From positions 6,550 through 47,168 of the forward strand of contig NZBD01000002.1 in the NCBI GenBank assembly GCA_002687735.1: a stretch of 40,619 nt of DNA, given 5' to 3'. Source of the DNA: Candidatus Iainarchaeum sp. Lineage in GTDB: Archaea; Iainarchaeota; Iainarchaeia; Iainarchaeales; Iainarchaeaceae. The translations under genes and the position numbers were made by a program. The notes under the pieces were generated by a model. It had not been told where the DNA came from, did not search any database, and was given only the letters and a program-made list of their open reading frames with translations. The first letter of the stretch is position 1; each line of letters opens with the position of its first letter. Shown here piece after piece: positions 35,163-40,619 of the stretch.

Positions 35163-35801
35163 ATGGCAGACAAAAAAAACATTGCAATTTGCATTCCGAG
35201 TGGTCGCTTTGTGGATTTCAGTTTCTTCAAATCATTTGCACAAAATATAGGAAATCTGATGTTAACTTATAATACTGCAGTTTTTACTGTTGCTTCCCCG
35301 ATGATTTTTGAAAACAGGAACGAATTAATGAGAAGAACTTTTAAGTTCGAAGAAACAAATCCTGGTTTTTTGTTTGATTATATTCTTTGGCTTGATAACG
35401 ATATTGTTTTCAACTTTAAACAAATACAAAAGTTAATTTCTCATTTAGATTCCGGAAAGGATTTTGTTTCAGGGGTTTATTTTAATCCGCTTGATGATGG
35501 AATCAGACCAGTTGCTTATTATGCTAACGGAGAACGATACAAGTGGTTAGAAGAATCGGAGTTAAACGGTTTCATAGAAGTTGATGCTGTTGGTTTTGGT
35601 TTTTGTGCTTTCAAAATGGATATTGCAAGGCGTGCTTTTGAAAAATTCAAGCCAAGGCCGTTTGACTTGCGTCCTTTGGATGACGGTTCTTTAGTTACTG
35701 AGGATCAGGTTTTTTGTGAAAGAGCAAAAGAACTTGGTTACAAAATTTTCCTGGATTCAGAACTAATTGTTAAACACGCTAAAGGTTATCTACCCAGATA
35801 A
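35163..35801 (+). CDS. Glycosyltransferase-like (GT-A fold) protein
   Basis: FDYILWLDNDIVF DxD-like; VSGVYFNP; TEDQVFCERAKELGYKIFLD. Confidence 0.7.
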   Translation: MADKKNIAICIPSGRFVDFSFFKSFAQNIGNLMLTYNTAVFTVASPMIFENRNELMRRTFKFEETNPGFLFDYILWLDNDIVFNFKQIQKLISHLDSGKDFVSGVYFNPLDDGIRPVAYYANGERYKWLEESELNGFIEVDAVGFGFCAFKMDIARRAFEKFKPRPFDLRPLDDGSLVTEDQVFCERAKELGYKIFLDSELIVKHAKGYLPR

Positions 35802-36119
35802 TTATCTTCGTCTAGGTTTAGGTCGTTTTTGTATAGGTTTTAGTGCCGCACGTTTAGCTTGCTGAGTATTTCTAATTGTTGTTCTTAATCTTTTAATTCC
35901 TTCAATCATATTTCTTTTTACTCTTGCACTAGGATTTTGATATTGTTTTGCTTTTAGTTCTTGTGCAGCCCATTTTTTTGGATCCTTTAACAAAAGTTGT
36001 TGATTTTTAGTTTTTGGCGTTAAATTTGTTCCGTACTCTAGTTCATATTTTTGTTTCAGCAACCTTGCCTTTATAATAATTAATTCTTGAAAAGTCAGTT
36101 CATGAAGTTCTTTTGCCAT
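35802..36119 (-). CDS. Small basic protein, possibly ribosomal protein L29-like
   Basis: MAKELHELTFQELIIIKARLLKQKYELEYG...NPSARVKRNMIEGIKRLRTTIRN; L29-like pattern with C-terminal basic tail. Confidence 0.4.
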   Translation of the reverse strand: MAKELHELTFQELIIIKARLLKQKYELEYGTNLTPKTKNQQLLLKDPKKWAAQELKAKQYQNPSARVKRNMIEGIKRLRTTIRNTQQAKRAALKPIQKRPKPRRR

Positions 36120-36154
36120 AAAATTAAAACAGACTTGAACAATAAAAAAGAGAG

Positions 36155-36180
36155 TGCAGGAGGGAGGATCCAAACTCAGA
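36155..36180 (-). repeat. Partial duplicate of tRNA-Leu 3' end
   Basis: TGCAGGAGGGAGGAT at 36155-36169 identical to 36275-36289 (tRNA-Leu), followed by a degenerate T-loop. Confidence 0.75.
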
Positions 36181-36274
36181 AAAACTACGTTTTTCCGAGA
36201 CCTTTTCCTTAAAACTTATGTCCTGCTTTAGGCAGGACGGCCGTTTGCGTTGCCCACAGCCGCAACTGTGGAGA

Positions 36275-36358
36275 TGCAGGAGGGAGGATTCGAACCTCCG
36301 AAGGCGCTAGGCCACCAGGTCCTAAACCTGGCGCGTTTGACCACTTCGCTACTCCTGC
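36275..36358 (-). tRNA. tRNA-Leu(UAG)
   Basis: GCAGGAG/CTCCTGC acceptor; CCAGG-TTTAGGA-CCTGG; long variable arm (type II). Confidence 0.95.
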
Positions 36359-36452
36359 AACTGAAGCCTCAGTTGACAAGGCGTCCACCTCATTTCATTC
36401 GGTAGGACAAATACTAAGAAATTTACTTGAAGAAGACTTTTAAAGTAAATCT

Positions 36453-36917
36453 TTATTTGCTTTCAGAAACGCTTATCTGAACTGTTTTTGACACATCAAA
36501 ACCCATTGGAATATCAAGTTTTGCGGTTAAAATCCATTTAATCTGACTTGATCTTCCTGAGAGCATACTGGCCACATTCATAATTTGACCTAATGCTTCA
36601 TTTCCCATTGGTTTGTTACCAATTCCTGTCGGAACCTGCAATTGGAATTTGTAAGTTTTTTCCCCTTCGCTTGGATTGTAATCTCTTTCAACATCCAATT
36701 CCTGCTCAAAATTATAAAGTGTTTCTTTCCTGTTGGTTCTTCTTCCTTGTGAGTAGCTTGAGGTTTCCCTAGTAGCCATAAGAACAACCTTGACTCCTTT
36801 TGCTTTTGTGGACTTATTCACTTTCAGTTTTACTTCTCCCTGAATAGCTTCCCCGGGATTAAAAATAGTCTTCCCTAATTCCAAATCAATTTTTCCAGCA
36901 CCTAAACCAAAAACCAT
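36453..36917 (-). CDS. Arrestin-fold / Spo0M-like protein
   Basis: KIDLELGKTIFNPGEAIQGEVKLKV...YKFQLQVP...IKWILTAKLDIP. Confidence 0.7.
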   Translation of the reverse strand: MVFGLGAGKIDLELGKTIFNPGEAIQGEVKLKVNKSTKAKGVKVVLMATRETSSYSQGRRTNRKETLYNFEQELDVERDYNPSEGEKTYKFQLQVPTGIGNKPMGNEALGQIMNVASMLSGRSSQIKWILTAKLDIPMGFDVSKTVQISVSESK

Positions 36918-36976
36918 AAAATCACTGGATAAATTACGGTTTTAGTTTATTTAATTTTTTTGTCAGTAAAAGTAAA

Positions 36977-37088
36977 CGCTCCCACTGGGAATTGAACCCA
37001 GGCCTCAAGCTAATTGCAAACTTTTTTGATTAAACTTTTTCAAAAAGTTTACCGCAAGCTTGAAGGCTATCCATTACCCCATGGGAGC
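36977..37088 (-). tRNA. tRNA-Arg(GCG) with ~40-nt intron (about 37012-37051)
   Basis: GCTCCCA/TGGGAGC; CAAGC-TTGCG..-GCTTG anticodon arm interrupted after position 37; CTGGGTTCAATTCCCAG; discriminator G. Confidence 0.85.
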
Positions 37089-37090
37089 TT

Positions 37091-37993
37091 TCAGTACAAG
37101 CGGATTACTTTGCCTTCGTTCAAAAGCAATGTTGTTTCTGCTTGGGTTACTGTTTTTTCTTCATCTTCTTTTAGTAAAGGAAAAGCACCAATACATTTTT
37201 TTTGCATTAATTCACGCAAACCAATTTTTCTGGAAAATTCACTCATTTCAAGATCTCTCTGAACCCATCTTTCTGCGAATGGCAGAGTGGAATATTCTTC
37301 CTCAATAAAATCAATTATTTTTCTTGCTTCTCTTCCTCTAAGTGGTTTCTTTTCTTCCATTTGGAAAATTTCTGCCTGGCTTCCCTCTTTTACAAAACCT
37401 TGTCCGTCAGTTGCAAACGGTTCAATAGCAATAGCCATGTCATCTTCCAGAACTTTTGTGTCATTATTAGCGATATTAGGAATTGTCGGATAAGTATGTG
37501 CATCATACTGCTGAACTCCGTGTCCAGAAAGATTCTGAATAGGGTTGAATCCTTTTCCTTTAATTATTTTCTGAATTTTTTCCCCAATCACTCCAAGTTC
37601 AGTTTCTTCTTTAACAAGTTTTACCGCTGCTTCCAAAGCTTCTTTTGTTGCATTAACCATTTCAGTTTGCTTCCCTGAAAAATCAATTGTTTCAGCGGTA
37701 TCACAAATATAACCATCAACATGAACCCCAATATCAACTTTGATAACTGCATTTTCTTCCAGTACATCCTCTGATTCAAAACTTGGGGTGTAATGAGCAG
37801 CTACATTGTTTACTGATAAGTTTATAGGGAATGCAGGAAAACCACCTTTCTTCTTAATCGCGGATTCAATTTCCTCAGAAAAATCAAAAAGATTAGTACC
37901 AACTTTAAGCTTTTTCTTTGAAAGCTCATGGGCTTCTTTTACTATTTCTCCTGCTTTCTTATATGCTGCAATTTCTTCTTTTTCCATAAACAA
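37091..37993 (-). CDS. map: Methionine aminopeptidase type II
   Basis: NNVAAHYTP; VKVDIGVHVDGYICDTAET; GHGVQQYDAHTYPTIPN; AIEPFATDG. Confidence 0.96.
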   Translation of the reverse strand: MFMEKEEIAAYKKAGEIVKEAHELSKKKLKVGTNLFDFSEEIESAIKKKGGFPAFPINLSVNNVAAHYTPSFESEDVLEENAVIKVDIGVHVDGYICDTAETIDFSGKQTEMVNATKEALEAAVKLVKEETELGVIGEKIQKIIKGKGFNPIQNLSGHGVQQYDAHTYPTIPNIANNDTKVLEDDMAIAIEPFATDGQGFVKEGSQAEIFQMEEKKPLRGREARKIIDFIEEEYSTLPFAERWVQRDLEMSEFSRKIGLRELMQKKCIGAFPLLKEDEEKTVTQAETTLLLNEGKVIRLY

Positions 37994-38019
37994 ATCTCCT
38001 CTGAAACGGGTTTTAAAGT

Positions 38020-40485
38020 TTACGTGAAAGCAGATAATGAACTCTGCTTTCCTCCTTGTATCAGATCTTCCTCTTCATACCCTAATTCCCGCATTATTTT
38101 GATTACTGCAGGAATAATCTGATGTTTAATATAATAATCAGGATCATAATTTCCTTCCTCAACATACTCCTCAAGTTCAGAATTATCAGAAATCTTTTTG
38201 CCAACTCCTTTAGTAATAACAAATCCTAAAACAGAACCAATATCAATTTCTTTACCTCTTTCAATTGCTTTTTTTGCAGCAGCCACATGAGGTCCTATTG
38301 CATCATACTTTTCAATTTTCCTTTTGAGCTGGGTCATTATTACTAAATCTTTTTTCAGAACATTTCCTGATTTCAGATCACTAATAACTTTTCTCACAAG
38401 TGCAATTGCCTTTTCAGGATTTCCTTCTTTTAAAACAGCTTCAATAACTCCTTTTTGCGTTTCCTTAGCTATTGCAGACCAGTCTCTTCTTACATATTCA
38501 AACCCTACTATTTTCAGATTTCCTTCAAAATCAACTAATGCATATTTTTTCTTTGCAGCTCCGCCTTCTTTTTTGGTTACAAAAATCCCACGCTTGAACA
38601 TTCCCTCAAACTCTAATTCCATTGCTCCGGGCAATTCAGAATTAATTCCATCAACAAACCCAACAACTTCCTTTTTTCCCTTTTCTTTTGGAACAAGAAT
38701 AAACAAAGAATCCGTATCCCCATACAAAGTTCTGAATCCCTGCTCATTGGCTTTTTCCATTGTATTCTGAATATAATGTCTGCTCCATGCAGTTACTGCC
38801 CTTGCACTTTCTCTAGAATACCATCTTGCTCTAGGGTATCCTAAATAACCATAATGAGAATTCAGAAGAATTTTAAGAGCGTGCTGTCTTGCATCCAGCA
38901 TCTTATATTCATGGCTTCCTTTTTCAACTTTTGCCATTTCTCCTTTAATCTTCACCCTGTTATTCAGAATTTCTTCCAGAATTCCTGAAAGAAAACCTTT
39001 TTGTTTTTCACAAAACCAATCTTTATCCGGAGAAAGGTTCTTTCCTTTTTTGCATGATTCATGTTCACATTTTAAAGTTTCAAGAGAAATGTTATGCGAA
39101 ATCATTATTGTTGGATGCAAAGACCTGAAATCCAGAACAGCAATATTCTCATGCAAACCCGGCAAAGGTTCTTTCACAAACCCTCCCTGATAGGTCTGCA
39201 GGTTCCTTTGGTTAACTTCACTTTCCCTTGGTTTGTTCGGGATTAATGCGTTTTTTTCAAAACTGTTAACGATTAATAGTTGTTCGACCATTTGGCTTGA
39301 TGAAGCTCTGGAAGTATCCTGCAAAGACTGCTTTAACATGGAGGTTAACTGCAATTGCAGTGGTAAAAATTCCTCCGCAAGTTCAACAGTTACTGCTCCG
39401 TCTTCTCTGTTGTATTCAACAACTCGGTCTATTGTTCCTTTATCCCAGAGTGTGTTTATTTCCTCTGCTTTAACTTTTTCCTTTGGTTTTCCAAACAGCT
39501 TGTCAGAAACATTTTCAAGATCAAACTTCAAAAGATTAACAGCGCCAATCCTTGCCATAAATCTCACCAGTTGGAATGCATCCAAATGCTGAATTCCTTT
39601 CAAACCTGCAGCATTAAACATGCCTTTTCTCACAACCCTTATTCCGCCATGGCCGATTTTACATTCAAGTTTAAGTTTTTCACACCTTGTTTTCAGATAA
39701 GGCAGGTCAAAAGAATCTCCGTTATAAGTAACAAGAATATCCGGCTGCATTTTATTGAGGTCATCAATGATTTTTTTCACTAATTCTTTTTCATTTTTCA
39801 GAACAACAGTATTTTTTGCAGAAGTTTTTTTGTAAGTGTAAACAACAGATTCTTTTTTTGTTGAAAGAACAGCCATTAAAATCGGATCTTTTTTCGGGTC
39901 TGAAAATCTTCCGGGAGAATAAGTTTCAAGATCAATAGCAACTATTCTCAAATCATGCTTAACTTCTTTCGAAACAATTTTTCTTATCTCTCCGTTTTCT
40001 TCCTCAATCTCAACACCAGTCATTGGTTTTAAGTTTTTATCAATTAAATATCTGTTTGCAAACGGAATATCAAATTCTCTTTTTTCAATAACTCCTTCAA
40101 GTTCCTCAACAGTATCTCTTGCTTTTACAAGTTCCTGGGGATTTTTGAAATAAACTCTGAGAACATTTTTTGCATTTTCCTTTTCTACTTTTTCTACTTT
40201 TAAAGATTTTATTCCTTCTCCAAAATCAGCTTGCTCTATAGCTTTTGCAGTTTTTTCAGGGTCTTTTGAGATAACATGAAAATATGGTTTAAAATCAGGA
40301 TCTTCGAATTTTTTGATCTCTTTTTCTGTACTGATAAAAACCTGAATTGCCGAATTTCCATCCTCATCCACTTTATAATTGGCTTCTAAGAGCATTCCAG
40401 TAACTTTATTATATGCCATAAGTATTATTGTTACAATAAAGGATTTTATATTGAAGGTTTTAACTTGCCGCCACACCATAGACAT
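38020..40485 (-). CDS. polB: Family-B DNA polymerase
   Basis: Exo I IDLET, Exo II NGDSFDLPYL, Exo III YNREDG; pol A DFRSLHPTIM; motif C YGDTDSLF; no intein evident. Confidence 0.97.
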   Translation of the reverse strand: MSMVWRQVKTFNIKSFIVTIILMAYNKVTGMLLEANYKVDEDGNSAIQVFISTEKEIKKFEDPDFKPYFHVISKDPEKTAKAIEQADFGEGIKSLKVEKVEKENAKNVLRVYFKNPQELVKARDTVEELEGVIEKREFDIPFANRYLIDKNLKPMTGVEIEEENGEIRKIVSKEVKHDLRIVAIDLETYSPGRFSDPKKDPILMAVLSTKKESVVYTYKKTSAKNTVVLKNEKELVKKIIDDLNKMQPDILVTYNGDSFDLPYLKTRCEKLKLECKIGHGGIRVVRKGMFNAAGLKGIQHLDAFQLVRFMARIGAVNLLKFDLENVSDKLFGKPKEKVKAEEINTLWDKGTIDRVVEYNREDGAVTVELAEEFLPLQLQLTSMLKQSLQDTSRASSSQMVEQLLIVNSFEKNALIPNKPRESEVNQRNLQTYQGGFVKEPLPGLHENIAVLDFRSLHPTIMISHNISLETLKCEHESCKKGKNLSPDKDWFCEKQKGFLSGILEEILNNRVKIKGEMAKVEKGSHEYKMLDARQHALKILLNSHYGYLGYPRARWYSRESARAVTAWSRHYIQNTMEKANEQGFRTLYGDTDSLFILVPKEKGKKEVVGFVDGINSELPGAMELEFEGMFKRGIFVTKKEGGAAKKKYALVDFEGNLKIVGFEYVRRDWSAIAKETQKGVIEAVLKEGNPEKAIALVRKVISDLKSGNVLKKDLVIMTQLKRKIEKYDAIGPHVAAAKKAIERGKEIDIGSVLGFVITKGVGKKISDNSELEEYVEEGNYDPDYYIKHQIIPAVIKIMRELGYEEEDLIQGGKQSSLSAFT

Positions 40486-40619
40486 TCCAGAAGCGAAAGA
40501 GAAGATGACCGTAAAGAAAAAAGGGTTTCAGGAAAAGCCCAGGGCGTTTTTTCCAGAATTAATTCAGATATCAAAGCACTGAACAGCAGCATTCTTGTTA
40601 TTTCCCAAAAAATAAAATA
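40465..40619 (+). CDS. Hypothetical protein, partial (runs off window end)
   Basis: TTG-start frame LPPHHRHSRSEREDDRKEKRVSGKAQGVFSRINSDIKALNSSILVISQKIK; TTTTATA box upstream, stays open to window end. Confidence 0.5.
   Translation, partial: MPPHHRHSRSEREDDRKEKRVSGKAQGVFSRINSDIKALNSSILVISQKIK

Noticed and set aside
1-40619. CRISPR array
   Set aside because: No regularly spaced repeats of 20-40 bp seen on reading; palindromes found are isolated and tRNA-associated.

Overview
AT-rich archaeal chromosome segment. A DPANN-type lineage is my inference from small gene set, split RpoB, CGNGxCE cysteine-rich lipoprotein, and a short FeFe-hydrogenase. Core content: RNA polymerase operon rpoH-rpoB''-rpoB'-rpoA' (A' truncated at the window start), riboflavin genes (CTP-dependent riboflavin kinase, archaeal riboflavin synthase, lumazine synthase), lipid enzymes (cis-prenyltransferase, geranylgeranyl reductase), hisS, map, family-B DNA polymerase, Trk K+ uptake, and nine tRNA genes, two with introns. 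The most interesting region is 20673-27001. It looks like a ~6.3 kb integrated element bounded by a 14-bp direct repeat matching the 3' end of tRNA-Thr(UGU). It carries a tyrosine recombinase with a C-terminal Zn ribbon, a translationally coupled 52-aa membrane ORF missed by the ORF track, a 953-aa secreted HExxH protein, a wHTH + Rossmann/TIR-like gene pair, and a divergent control region with an 11-bp inverted-repeat operator. Other notable items: a tandemly duplicated A-B-A-B cassette of four small membrane proteins (27392-28562), a minimal FeFe-hydrogenase, a P-loop kinase + dCMP deaminase fusion resembling yeast DCD1, an RpiA homologue with altered active-site motifs, a possible SD-sequestering switch between rpoH and rpoB'', a tRNA-associated T/A palindrome family, and a second tRNA 3'-end duplication at tRNA-Leu. 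No database search was possible; family calls rest on motif recognition.
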